Shown one piece after another: positions 33,564 through 41,906 of a stretch of DNA of 64,000 nt; the stretch's first letter is position 1; the number at the start of each line of letters is the position of its first letter. Where the stretch lies: positions 1 through 64,000 of the forward strand of contig NZ_DF238944.1 in the NCBI RefSeq assembly GCF_000400995.2, given 5' to 3'. This DNA comes from Acidovorax sp. MR-S7. GTDB taxonomy: Bacteria; Pseudomonadota; Gammaproteobacteria; Burkholderiales; Burkholderiaceae_C. The notes under the pieces were generated by a model. The model made no database searches and was not told the DNA's origin. It saw nothing but the letters and a program-made list of their open reading frames with translations. The translations under genes and the position numbers were made by a program.

Positions 33564-34429
33564 AAGCGCCGCAGCAGGGCCTGCCGCAGCAGGCGCGAGG
33601 CCCGGTCGCGGATCTGCAGCGGGCTGTGGCCCGGCCGGGGCCGCGCACGCGCGTCGGCACACGCGGCCAGGAAGTCGTGCAGAAGCGGCGAGTCGTCCAG
33701 CGCCGAACCGCTTGCGGCGCGGAACTCCGGGTGCCACTGCGTGGCTGCGATGTAGCCGCGCCCATGGCGCGGGTGGCGGCGGATGGCCTCGGGCACGGCG
33801 TCGGGGTAGCTCCAGGCCTCGATGTCGAAGCCCGGCGCAAGGTTCTTGATGCCCTGGTGGTGGATGCTGTTGACCGTCACGCGCGGCTGGCCGGGGTACA
33901 GGCGCGCCAGGCGCGAACCCGGCACGATGTCCACCTCGTGGAAATGCTGGTCGTAGGTGCTGGCGTTGCGGTGCTGCATGGCGCCGGGGTGCTGCGTCTC
34001 GATGTCCTGGTAGAGCGTGCCGCCGAAGGCCACGTTGATGAGCTGTAGGCCCCGGCACACGCCGAAGATGGGCTTGCCCTCCTGCTCGAAGGCCTCGACC
34101 ACGGCCAGGTCGTACAGGTCGCGCACACGGTCACCCAGCCAGGCGTCCTTGAGCGGCACTTCGCCGTAGCTGCCCGGCCACACGTCGGCGCCGCCGTGCA
34201 TGACCACGCCGTCGAGCCACTCCGCGTAGTGCTTGAGGGTCACGTCGCCACGCGCCGTCTCGCCCGTGGGGCAGGGCACCATGACCACCAGCGCGCCGGC
34301 CGACATGATCCAGTGCGCGATGGACTGCTCCACGTACTGCAGGGTCTTGTTGGTGAACAGCGGCCGCGCGGGGTCGGCATGCGAAAAACAGGCCGATAGG
34401 CCGATCTTGAGGCGGTGAGAAAAATTCAT
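33560..34429 (-). CDS. Gamma-glutamyl-gamma-aminobutyrate hydrolase-like class I amidotransferase (PuuD-like)
   Basis: A 289-residue class I glutamine amidotransferase-fold hydrolase of the peptidase C26/PuuD type. The nucleophile Cys is in IFGVCRGLQLIN, and the His-Glu pair in AATQWHPEF. VVMHGGADVWPGSYG gives the oxyanion region. PuuD frees GABA from gamma-glutamyl-GABA in putrescine breakdown, but the family also includes other gamma-glutamyl hydrolases, and no put/puu genes are nearby. ATG 34429 is used. It is convergent with the GntR gene (shared CTAG) and divergent from the FecR-TPR gene. Confidence 0.88.
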   Translation of the reverse strand: MNFSHRLKIGLSACFSHADPARPLFTNKTLQYVEQSIAHWIMSAGALVVMVPCPTGETARGDVTLKHYAEWLDGVVMHGGADVWPGSYGEVPLKDAWLGDRVRDLYDLAVVEAFEQEGKPIFGVCRGLQLINVAFGGTLYQDIETQHPGAMQHRNASTYDQHFHEVDIVPGSRLARLYPGQPRVTVNSIHHQGIKNLAPGFDIEAWSYPDAVPEAIRRHPRHGRGYIAATQWHPEFRAASGSALDDSPLLHDFLAACADARARPRPGHSPLQIRDRASRLLRQALLRRF

Positions 34430-34558
34430 CGTCAAGGGCACTTTCGTGATCTATTGTGCGGCCGGGCGTGCGGCTCGGCTGTAGGAACAGGCCGCCGCGA
34501 CGGGATAATTTCACCCAACAGGGCCATGCGGCCTATTCGAACACCAGAGGGGACCCCC

Positions 34559-37500
34559 ATGCCAACCATCGCCCTGCGTCTGAGCGCCTGCAGCCTGGCC
34601 TGCGCGCTGGCCTGGCCCTGCACCGCGCCGGCCGCCGTGCCGCCGGGCGCCGCGGCCGAGATCCTGAGCCTGCAGGGCCTGGGCGACCAGCGCCCGGCCG
34701 CCGCCACGCAGTGGCAGCCCGCGCGCGCCGCGCAGCCGCTGGCGGCGGGCGACTCCGTGCGCACGCGCGAGGCCGCCAAGATGGCCGTGCTGTTCGCCGA
34801 CCAGACGCAGGTGCGCCTGCACCAGAACACCACACTGCAGGTCAAGTCGCTCGCTACGCCCGCGCAGCCGCTGACCCGCCTGGTGCTGGATGCGGGCCGC
34901 GCCTGGGCGCAGACCAAGCGCGCCGACGGCTCGCGGCTGGAGGTGCAGACGCCCGCGGCCGTGGCCGCCATCCGCGGCACCGACTGGGACCTGGAGGTGG
35001 GGCCGGACGGCCGCACCGTGCTCACCGTGCTCTCGGGCGTGGTGGAGCTGTCCAACAACCAGGGCCAGGTGCGCGTGGCGGCCAACGAGGCCGCGCTGGC
35101 CGAGGTGGGCAAGGCCCCCGTGCGCCTGGTGCTGAGCCGTCCGCGCGACCGCATCCAGTGGGTCAACGCCCTGCGGGCCGACCCCGCGCCGCACCTCGCG
35201 GCCGAGCCCCTGCCCGCGCCGCTGCAGCCCCTGCAGCAGGCGCTGCAGGCGGGCGACGCGGCCCGTGCCCGCACGGCGCTGGATGCCGCGCGCACCGCGC
35301 TGCCGCCTGCCTGGCAGGCCGCGGCCGAATCCGCCGTGCTGCTGGCCGAGGGTGATACCGCCGCCGCGCGCCAGCGCCTGCTGGCCCAGACCCGCGCTGC
35401 GCAGGAGGGCACGCCCGCCGCCGCGTGGCTGATGCTGTCGGATCTGCAGCTCATGGACGGCGACAGCGCCGCCGCCGAGGCCACGCTGCGCGCCGGCCTG
35501 CGCCAGCGCCCGGGCCACGGCGCGCTCACCGCGCAGCTCGCACGCGCGCAGCTGCTGGCCGACCGGCTGGACGACAGCAGCCGCACCCTCGCGGGCCACG
35601 AGGCCGCGCAGGACCTGGCCTTGGCGCTGGTGCGCGCGGAACTCGCGCGCCGGCGCGGCGACGCGCCCGCCACCCTGGCGCAGTACACCCAGGCCACGCA
35701 GGTCGCGCCGCAGGACGCGCGCGGCTGGCAAGGCCTGGGCAGCGCCCAGGCCGAGCGCGAGGACACCGTGCCCGCGCGCCGCCACCTGCAGCAGGCGCTG
35801 GCCCTGTCCGCCCGCGCGCCGGGCGCGGCCGGCGAGCTGGGCACGCTGGAGACGCTGGCCAACCGCTTCGACCCGGCCCAGGACGCCTTCGCCCAGGCGC
35901 TGGCCGCCAACCCGGCCGACTACGTGGCCTTGACCGGCCTGGGCCTGCTGCACCTCAAGCGCGGCGAGCCCGCGCAGGCGCTGGACGCCTTCCTGCGCGC
36001 CGGCGTCATGGAGCCGCGCTACGCCCGCGCCAAGACCTGGACGGCCGTGGCCTACTACCAGCTCGGCCGCCATGCAGACGCCGTGGGCGCGCTGGAGCAG
36101 GCCATCGCGCTCGACGACAAGGATCCCGTGCCCCACCTGCTGCTGGCGCGCATCCACACCGACCTATTTCAGCCCGGCGACGCCGTGGCCGCCGCGCGCG
36201 AGGGCGTGGCGCGCATGCCCTACCTCAAGTCGCTCAACCAGATCGCCAACGACCAGCAGGGCAGCGCCAACCTGGGCGCGTCGCTGGCCTTCTTCGGCCT
36301 GGAGGACTGGGCGCTGGAGCTGGCCCAGCAGAGCCATTACCCCTACTGGGGCGCGAGCCACCTGTTCCTGGCCGACCGCTATCCGGGCGAGTTCAACAAG
36401 AACTCCGCCCTCATGCAGGGCTTCCTCACCGATCCCATGGCCTTCGGCGCCAGCCAGCGCCACTCCTCGCTGCTGCAGCAGCCCGGCGTGCACGGATCGG
36501 CGGGGCTCACGCTGGAGAAGGAGTTCCACCACCGCAGCATGCCGGCCGTCACCCTCAACGGCATGGACAACCGGCACGTGCCCGTATCGTGGTTCCTCAA
36601 GGCCCAGTCCCTCAACAGCCGCGAGCCCATCGACGTGGGCGTGTCCGACGCGCCGGCCATGCGCGACGAGTCCGGCCCCGGCGACACCCGCGCCGAGGTC
36701 TACACCCTGGGCCTGGGCCTGCAGCCCACCGAGCGACTGAACCTCTTCGCCTACGCCAGCCATTTCGACATGCGCCTGCGCGGGCGCAACCAGATGGACC
36801 TGCTGGGCCTGGGGCAGGACTACGAGCACACGCGCATGGACCACACATTGCGCCAGGGCGCGGCGGGCCTGTCGTACCGCTGGAGCCCGGTGGAGCAGAC
36901 CTGGTTCAAGCTCGGCCGCAGCCTGGAGCACACCACGGCCGCCAATGCCCCCGCGCTGTTCGTCAACCCGCCCGTGGCCGGCGTGCTGGGGCTGGCGGCC
37001 GATCCCGCGCGGCGCCTGTCGGAGCTGCAGGTGCGCCACACGCTGGATGCCGCGCCCGGCACCCGCCTGGGCGCCACGCTGGAGCACGCCGTCGAGAAAC
37101 AGACCAGCATCGTGGAAGGCTACGGCCCCGTCTACGGCGCGGCCGGCCTGGCCGACGTGATGCTGTTCGCCGGCCAGAACCGCATCGACCGGCGCTACAG
37201 CAGCCTCACGCTGGCGCTGCAGCAGGCGCTGTCGCCTGCTGCCACGCTGGACGCGGCCCTGGGCTGGCAGCGCATACGCCACCGCGTGCAGGGCGAGAAC
37301 ATGGTGGCCCTGGTGGCCGCGCAGGCCGTCGTGACCGACACCGCCACGCGCCACGACACCGAGCACACCTTCACCCCGCGCCTGGGCCTGGTGTGGCGCC
37401 CGGCGGCCGGGGCCACGCTGCGCGTGGCCTACCAGGACTGGCAGCGGCCCCTGTCCACCGCCACCCTGGCCGGCGTGGAAACCGCCGGCATTCCCGTGGA

Positions 37501-38152
37501 AGACCGCCTGGTGCAGGCGGGCGGTCGCCAGCGGCGCAGCGTGGCGCAACTGGGGCTGGAGCTGGGCGAGCGCACCTACGCCACGCTGCGCGCCGACCAC
37601 CTGCGCATCGCCAACCCCGGCACCGTGGGCGTGGACCTGCGCACGCCCTCCATGCCGTTCCTGGAGGAGCTGCGCAACCAGCAGACCGTCAACCTGTCCA
37701 CCGCCGACGTGCTCGAAGGCTCGCCGGACTTCGAGCGCGGCACCCTCAGCGTGCTGGGCGCGGGCGTGAACCACCTGTTCAGCCGCCACTGGTCCGGCTA
37801 CGCCAAGTACCTCTACCAGCACAGCCGCAGCAGCTACGTGCAGGGCAGCTCGGGCGACGTGCTATCGGGCCGGCAGGTGCCCTTCGTGCCGCGCCACACT
37901 GCCGTGCTGGGCACCACCTGGGCCGGCGCCCAGGGCTGGTACCTGAGCGCACGCGCCGTCCACCGCTCGCAGCGCTTCGAGGACAAGGAGAACCTCACCC
38001 GCCGGCCCGCCGGCTGGGGCCTGGACCTGCTGGCCTACTGGGAGACGGCGGACAAGCGCTGGATCGTCGGCGTGGCGGCGCTCAACCTGTTCGCGCCCTC
38101 GTCGCCGCGCTACTCGGAGCGGTATGTCATCGACGCGCGCTACCGCTTCTAA
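34559..38152 (+). CDS. FecR-TPR-beta-barrel outer-membrane protein
   Basis: A 1197-residue exported protein of unusual architecture. A signal peptide (about 1-23, ending APA) is followed by a FecR domain at about 30-190 (DSVRTREAAKMAVLFADQ, VAAIRGTDWDLEV, LSGVVELSN). Next is a helical TPR array at about 220-560 (LTGLGLLHLKRGEPAQALDA, AKTWTAVAYYQLGRHADAVG), then a beta-rich region from about 640 to the end. It finishes with Phe after alternating residues (YVIDARYRF), as in outer-membrane barrels. FecR domains usually sense signals or bind cell-wall sugars in the periplasm. The gene runs 29 bp into the CHASE2 cyclase gene, so the two surely work together. A longer reading from 34415 lacks a signal peptide. 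Confidence 0.82.
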   Translation: MPTIALRLSACSLACALAWPCTAPAAVPPGAAAEILSLQGLGDQRPAAATQWQPARAAQPLAAGDSVRTREAAKMAVLFADQTQVRLHQNTTLQVKSLATPAQPLTRLVLDAGRAWAQTKRADGSRLEVQTPAAVAAIRGTDWDLEVGPDGRTVLTVLSGVVELSNNQGQVRVAANEAALAEVGKAPVRLVLSRPRDRIQWVNALRADPAPHLAAEPLPAPLQPLQQALQAGDAARARTALDAARTALPPAWQAAAESAVLLAEGDTAAARQRLLAQTRAAQEGTPAAAWLMLSDLQLMDGDSAAAEATLRAGLRQRPGHGALTAQLARAQLLADRLDDSSRTLAGHEAAQDLALALVRAELARRRGDAPATLAQYTQATQVAPQDARGWQGLGSAQAEREDTVPARRHLQQALALSARAPGAAGELGTLETLANRFDPAQDAFAQALAANPADYVALTGLGLLHLKRGEPAQALDAFLRAGVMEPRYARAKTWTAVAYYQLGRHADAVGALEQAIALDDKDPVPHLLLARIHTDLFQPGDAVAAAREGVARMPYLKSLNQIANDQQGSANLGASLAFFGLEDWALELAQQSHYPYWGASHLFLADRYPGEFNKNSALMQGFLTDPMAFGASQRHSSLLQQPGVHGSAGLTLEKEFHHRSMPAVTLNGMDNRHVPVSWFLKAQSLNSREPIDVGVSDAPAMRDESGPGDTRAEVYTLGLGLQPTERLNLFAYASHFDMRLRGRNQMDLLGLGQDYEHTRMDHTLRQGAAGLSYRWSPVEQTWFKLGRSLEHTTAANAPALFVNPPVAGVLGLAADPARRLSELQVRHTLDAAPGTRLGATLEHAVEKQTSIVEGYGPVYGAAGLADVMLFAGQNRIDRRYSSLTLALQQALSPAATLDAALGWQRIRHRVQGENMVALVAAQAVVTDTATRHDTEHTFTPRLGLVWRPAAGATLRVAYQDWQRPLSTATLAGVETAGIPVEDRLVQAGGRQRRSVAQLGLELGERTYATLRADHLRIANPGTVGVDLRTPSMPFLEELRNQQTVNLSTADVLEGSPDFERGTLSVLGAGVNHLFSRHWSGYAKYLYQHSRSSYVQGSSGDVLSGRQVPFVPRHTAVLGTTWAGAQGWYLSARAVHRSQRFEDKENLTRRPAGWGLDLLAYWETADKRWIVGVAALNLFAPSSPRYSERYVIDARYRF

Positions 38153-40091
38153 AACATGGGCGGTGGCTCTCCTGGCCCTGGCATTGGTCTGGGCCGCGAG
38201 CTTCACGCGCGTCTGGCATGCGCTGGAGTTCAAGAGCTTCGACCTGCTCGCCACGGTCACGGCGCCCGGCCCCTCGCCGCTGCCCATCGTGGTCCTGGCG
38301 ATCGACGAGCCCACCTTCCAGCAGCTCGGCCAGGCATGGCCCTTCCCGCGCAGCATGCATGCGCAGCTGCTGGAGCGCCTGCGTGCCGACGGCGCGGCGG
38401 CCGTGGGCTTCGACGTGCTGTTCTCCGAGGCCTCGCGCGAGGAGGAGGACGCCGCCTTCGCCGAGGCCATCGCCCGCTTCACCCGGCAGGCCGCGCCCGT
38501 GGTGCTGGCCTCGGCGCGCGAGCGGGCCGACAACGCCAACGCCGACCTGTGGGTGCAGGTGCTGCCGCTGGCGCGCTTCGCGCAGGCCGGGGCGATCGCG
38601 GGCGAATCCATGGTGCAGCCGGACGACGACTTCGTCGTGCGCCGCGCGCACCACCACGCGGGCAGCTTCGCCGCGCGCATGGCCGCGCTGGCGGGCGGCG
38701 GGGCGCCGGACGGCACGCAGGAATACATCGTCTACCGAGGCCCGCGCGGCACCTTCGACACGCGCTCGTACTACCAGGCGCTGCTGCCCGGCCTGCTGCC
38801 GCCGGGCTTCTTCAAGGGCAAGACCGTGCTGGTGGGCCGCTCCGCACTCTCGGCCGTGGAGCTGTCGCACGCGCAGGCCGACCTGTTCAACTCGCCCTTC
38901 GCGGCGCTGGGCGGCGAGCGCCTGTTCCCCGGCGTGGAGCTGCAGGCCACGCTGATCGACAACCAGCTCACCGGCGCCGGCCTGCGCGGCGTGCCCGAGG
39001 GCTGGTCGCTGGCGCTGGTGGGCGCGGCCTGTGCGCTGCTGCTGGCGGCGGGGCGGCGTCTGCACCCGGGTGCGGCCGCCGCGCTGGCCGCCGCGCTGGC
39101 GGCGGGCGTGGCGCTGCTGTCGTGGGCGCTGTTCGCGCGCGGGCTGTGGCTGGCGCCGCTGTTTCCCATGGCCGCCGTGCTCGCGGTCTATGGCGCGATG
39201 GCGCTGGCGGCCTACGCGGCCACGCGGCGCCACGCGCGGCTCACGCGGGCCATGTTCGCGCAGTACGTGCCGCCCACCGTGGTCGAGCGCCTGGTCGCCC
39301 AGCCCCACCTGCTGCGCCTGGGCGGCGAGGCGCGCGAGGTGACGCTGATGTTCACCGACCTGGAGGGTTTCACCACCCTGTCCGAGCTGCTCAGCGCCGA
39401 GCAGACGGTGGAGCTGCTCACGCTCTACTTCAACACCATGACTCCGCTGATCCACGCCACCGGCGGCACGGTGGACAAGTTCATCGGCGATGCCGTCATG
39501 GCCTTCTGGGGGGCGCCGCTGGACGACGCCCACCATGCCGAGCACGCCGTGCGCGCCGCCCTGGCCATGCGCCAGGCCATGGAGGGACTGGCCGGGCGCC
39601 TGCGCGAGCGCGGCCTGCCGCCCGTGCACATGCGCATCGGCCTGCACACGGGCCGCGTGGTGGTGGGCAACGTGGGCTCCGAGCAGCGCTTTTCCTACAC
39701 CGCCATCGGCGACGCGGTGAACCTCGCCGCGCGGCTGGAGGGGGCCAACAAGGCCTTCGGCACGCACATCCTGATGTCGGGCTCCACGGCCGAGCGGCTG
39801 CCGCCCGAACTGGGCCTGCGCGCGCTGGACGACGTGATCGTCAAGGGCCGCAGCGAGCCCGTGCGCGTGTTCACCCCGTGCGACGACGCGCGCGTGCGCG
39901 CCCTCAGCCGCGACGCGCTGCAGCACTTCCACGCCCGCCAATGGGCCGAGGCCGGGGCCAGCCTGGACGCCTTGTGTGCGCTGCTGCCCGGCGACCCCGC
40001 GGCGACCCGCCTGGCCGAGCGCCTGGAGCAGGCGCGCCGCCTGCCTGCCACGGCCGCCTGGCAGCCCGCTGTGGCGCTCGACAAGCTCTGA
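38124..40091 (+). CDS. CHASE2-domain adenylate/guanylate cyclase
   Basis: A 655-residue membrane-bound class III nucleotide cyclase. One N-terminal helix (WAVALLALALVWAASF), a periplasmic CHASE2 sensor at about 30-310 (PIVVLAIDEPTFQQLG, GFDVLFSEASREEEDAAF, GKTVLVGRSA), then three transmembrane helices at about 310-395. The cyclase domain at about 420-600 has both metal-binding Asp (MFTDLEGFTTLSE and FIGDAVMAFWG) and YTAIGDAVNLAARLE. It ends with a short helical tail. ATG 38124 lies inside the upstream gene, with GGAG just ahead. It would turn a periplasmic or outer-membrane signal into cAMP; no cAMP receptor gene is seen here. Confidence 0.92.
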   Translation: MSSTRATASKTWAVALLALALVWAASFTRVWHALEFKSFDLLATVTAPGPSPLPIVVLAIDEPTFQQLGQAWPFPRSMHAQLLERLRADGAAAVGFDVLFSEASREEEDAAFAEAIARFTRQAAPVVLASARERADNANADLWVQVLPLARFAQAGAIAGESMVQPDDDFVVRRAHHHAGSFAARMAALAGGGAPDGTQEYIVYRGPRGTFDTRSYYQALLPGLLPPGFFKGKTVLVGRSALSAVELSHAQADLFNSPFAALGGERLFPGVELQATLIDNQLTGAGLRGVPEGWSLALVGAACALLLAAGRRLHPGAAAALAAALAAGVALLSWALFARGLWLAPLFPMAAVLAVYGAMALAAYAATRRHARLTRAMFAQYVPPTVVERLVAQPHLLRLGGEAREVTLMFTDLEGFTTLSELLSAEQTVELLTLYFNTMTPLIHATGGTVDKFIGDAVMAFWGAPLDDAHHAEHAVRAALAMRQAMEGLAGRLRERGLPPVHMRIGLHTGRVVVGNVGSEQRFSYTAIGDAVNLAARLEGANKAFGTHILMSGSTAERLPPELGLRALDDVIVKGRSEPVRVFTPCDDARVRALSRDALQHFHARQWAEAGASLDALCALLPGDPAATRLAERLEQARRLPATAAWQPAVALDKL

Positions 40092-40162
40092 TGCTTGACC
40101 CCTATCAAGCCTTCGTGCCGGAGCACAGGCATGATGGAGGCGTTTTCACGAAAGGAGAAACC

Positions 40163-40507
40163 ATGCAGATCCAGGTGCACACCAACGACCACATCCAGGG
40201 CGGCGAATCGCTCGTCCGCTGGGCCCAGGACGAGGCCGCCCAGCGGCTGGCGCGCTTTCGCGAGCACGTGACGCGCGTGGAGGTCTTCTTCTCCGACGTG
40301 GACGGCGGCAAGAGCGGCACGGCCGACAAGCGTTGCGTGATCGAGGCCCGCCCCGCCGGCCGCCAGCCCGTGGCCGCGCACGCCGAGGCCGCGAAGGTGG
40401 GCGATGCGTTCGCCGCCGCCGCCGACAAGCTGGTGCGCGCGCTGGGCGACGACCTGGAGCGCGCCAAGGACCGCCAGGGCCGCGACACCATCCGCACGGT
40501 GTCCTGA
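40163..40507 (+). CDS. HPF/RaiA-type ribosome-associated protein
   Basis: A 114-residue protein with the beta-alpha-beta fold of hibernation-promoting factor: MQIQVHTNDHIQGGESLVRW, RFREHVTRVEVFFSDVDGGK, KRCVIEARPAGRQPVAAHAE and AFAAAADKLVRALGDDLERA. It would bind the small ribosomal subunit in stress or stationary phase; the lack of the long C-terminal extension marks it as the short type. A strong AAAGGAGA ribosome site lies at 40151-40158. It is probably independent of the cyclase and ends before repeat copy 7 and a strong terminator. Confidence 0.87.
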   Translation: MQIQVHTNDHIQGGESLVRWAQDEAAQRLARFREHVTRVEVFFSDVDGGKSGTADKRCVIEARPAGRQPVAAHAEAAKVGDAFAAAADKLVRALGDDLERAKDRQGRDTIRTVS

Positions 40508-40512
40508 TAGAT

Positions 40513-40570
40513 GCTTCTGTTTCGATAGCTGCTGGCGCTTGCCTGTCAAGCGCTAGAGCCTGATTTGGCT
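40513..40570 (+). repeat. Palindromic gene-end repeat, copy 7 (forward)
   Basis: GATAGCTGCTGGCGCTTG, CCTGT, CAAGCGCTAGAGCCTGATTT and GGCT, 6 bp after the HPF stop and immediately before a separate intrinsic terminator. Confidence 0.87.
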
Positions 40571-40579
40571 CATGTCCGA

Positions 40580-40615
40580 GGGCTGTAGGCGCGCGCGGCG
40601 CCTACAGCCCTTTTT
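40580..40615 (+). terminator. Strong intrinsic terminator overlapping the tetR stop codon
   Basis: A perfect 13 bp stem GGGCTGTAGGCGC (40580-40592) and its complement (40598-40610) with loop GCGCG, followed by five T. It ends plus-strand transcription from the HPF gene. Its right arm includes the stop and last codons of the opposing tetR gene. Confidence 0.9.
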
Positions 40616-41243
40616 CCACCATGTCGAGCAGCCGCTGGGCCACCGCGTCCATCTGCGGGCCCACGGCACGGCCCAGGGGGCCGTCGATGACGAGCATGGC
40701 CAGGCCGTGCACGGCGGACCAGGCGAGGAACTCCGCGCCTGGCCGGCGCTCGGTCGGCAGGGCGCCGCTGGCCACCAGGCGGTCGAGCGCGGCGCCCAGC
40801 AGCTGGTACGGGTCGAGCCCGCTGGCGCCGGCCTTGTCGCCGCCTCCGGGAGTGTCCGCGCCGAGGTCGCCCGCGGCCGCGAAGGCGGTGTGGAACAGCC
40901 CCGTCTCCTCGCGCGCGAAGCGCAGGTAGCCCAGGCCCACGGCGCGCACGCAGGCGCGGGCATGGTCGGCCGCGGGCAGGTCCGGCGGCACGGTGGCCAG
41001 TTCCGCCTCCATGGCGCGGGCCACGGCGGCCAGCGCGTGGGCGCGTACGGCCTCCAGCAGGTCCTGCCGGTTGGCGAAATGGCGGTAGGCCGCGTTGGGC
41101 GCCACGCCCGCCTGCCGCGTGGCCTCGCGCAGCACGATGGCCTGCGGGCCGCCGGCGCGGGCCTGGGCGATGCCGGCCTCCAGCAGCGCGCGGCGCAGGT
41201 CGCCGTGGCGGTAGGTGCTGCGGGTGCGGGCAGACGTGGCCAT
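40602..41243 (-). CDS. TetR/AcrR-family transcriptional regulator
   Basis: A 213-residue TetR-type regulator. The N-terminal helix-turn-helix reads TYRHGDLRRALLEAGIAQAR, then VLREATRQAGVAPNAAYRHF and ANRQDLLEAV. The C-terminal ligand domain is of the WHG/TetR_C_33-like kind (GLGYLRFAREETGLFHTAF, LAWSAVHGLAMLVIDG). Its ATG overlaps the TGA of the DUF924 gene by one base (TGATG), so the two are co-translated. Its targets are unknown; the DUF924 gene is the obvious linked candidate. Confidence 0.88.
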   Translation of the reverse strand: MATSARTRSTYRHGDLRRALLEAGIAQARAGGPQAIVLREATRQAGVAPNAAYRHFANRQDLLEAVRAHALAAVARAMEAELATVPPDLPAADHARACVRAVGLGYLRFAREETGLFHTAFAAAGDLGADTPGGGDKAGASGLDPYQLLGAALDRLVASGALPTERRPGAEFLAWSAVHGLAMLVIDGPLGRAVGPQMDAVAQRLLDMVEKGL

Positions 41244-41809
41244 CAGAACGCGCTGCCGGGCTGCTGCAGGAAGTCCCGCTCCTCGGGCGTGCTGGCGCGC
41301 CCCAGCGCGGCGTTGCGGTGCGGGTAGCGGTGGAAGCGCGCGATGATGGCCTCGTGCTGGTGTGCGTAGTCCAGGCTCTCCGCCGCGCCCAGTGCGGTGA
41401 ACAGGCGCAGCGATTCCTGCTGCACGCGCAGCGACTCGCTGTGCATGTAGGGCATGTAGAGGAAGGCGCGCCGCTGCGGGGGCAGCTGCGCATCCAGGCC
41501 CTGGGCTACGGCCTCCTGCGCGAGCGCGAGCGCCATGCCGTCCTGCGCGAAGGCCGCGGGCGCACCGCGGTGCAGGTTGCGCGAGAACTGGTCCAGCACG
41601 ATGACCTCGGCCAGCCGGCCCGGCGCGTCCGTGCGCCAGTGCCACAGCTCGCCCTGGGCGGCCTGCGCGTGCAGCGCCGCGAAGCGCGTACGGATGGCGG
41701 TGTCGAAGGCGTCGTCCTTGGCGAACCATTGCCGGGGCGTGCTCTCGTCGAACCAGAAGCGCAGCACCTCGGCCGCCGTGGCGGCGATGGGGGGCAGGGA
41801 TGTGTCCAT
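41243..41809 (-). CDS. DUF924-family protein
   Basis: A 188-residue helical protein of the DUF924 family (TPR-like fold). Conserved pieces are VLRFWFDESTPRQWFAKDDA at the start, IVLDQFSRNLHRGAPAAFA, FLYMPYMHSESLRVQQESL and the C-terminal RFHRYPHRNAALGRASTPEE. It is a very well conserved but uncharacterised protein. It is first in a two-gene unit with the TetR gene and lies downstream of the kinase/regulator pair, separated by repeat copy 8. Confidence 0.9.
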   Translation of the reverse strand: MDTSLPPIAATAAEVLRFWFDESTPRQWFAKDDAFDTAIRTRFAALHAQAAQGELWHWRTDAPGRLAEVIVLDQFSRNLHRGAPAAFAQDGMALALAQEAVAQGLDAQLPPQRRAFLYMPYMHSESLRVQQESLRLFTALGAAESLDYAHQHEAIIARFHRYPHRNAALGRASTPEERDFLQQPGSAF

Positions 41810-41851
41810 GGGCCAAGTATCGCCTGCCGGCCGGCGCGGCCTGGATGCTTC

Positions 41852-41906
41852 TGAAAGAATAGCTGCTTGCGCTTGCCCAATAAGCGCTGGAGGCCGATTC
41901 GGCTAT
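41852..41906 (+). repeat. Palindromic gene-end repeat, copy 8 (forward)
   Basis: GAATAGCTGCTTGCGCTTG, CCCAAT, AAGCGCTGGAGGCCGATTC and GGCTATG. This is the one copy in reverse sense relative to the gene it ends: CTA at 41903-41905 is the TAG stop of the minus-strand response-regulator gene. Confidence 0.87.

Noticed and set aside
35425-38955. 1176-codon plus-strand frame overlapping the FecR-TPR gene
   Set aside because: Arg/Ala/Pro-rich translation of the +2 frame; the other frame has a signal peptide, FecR, TPR and barrel features.
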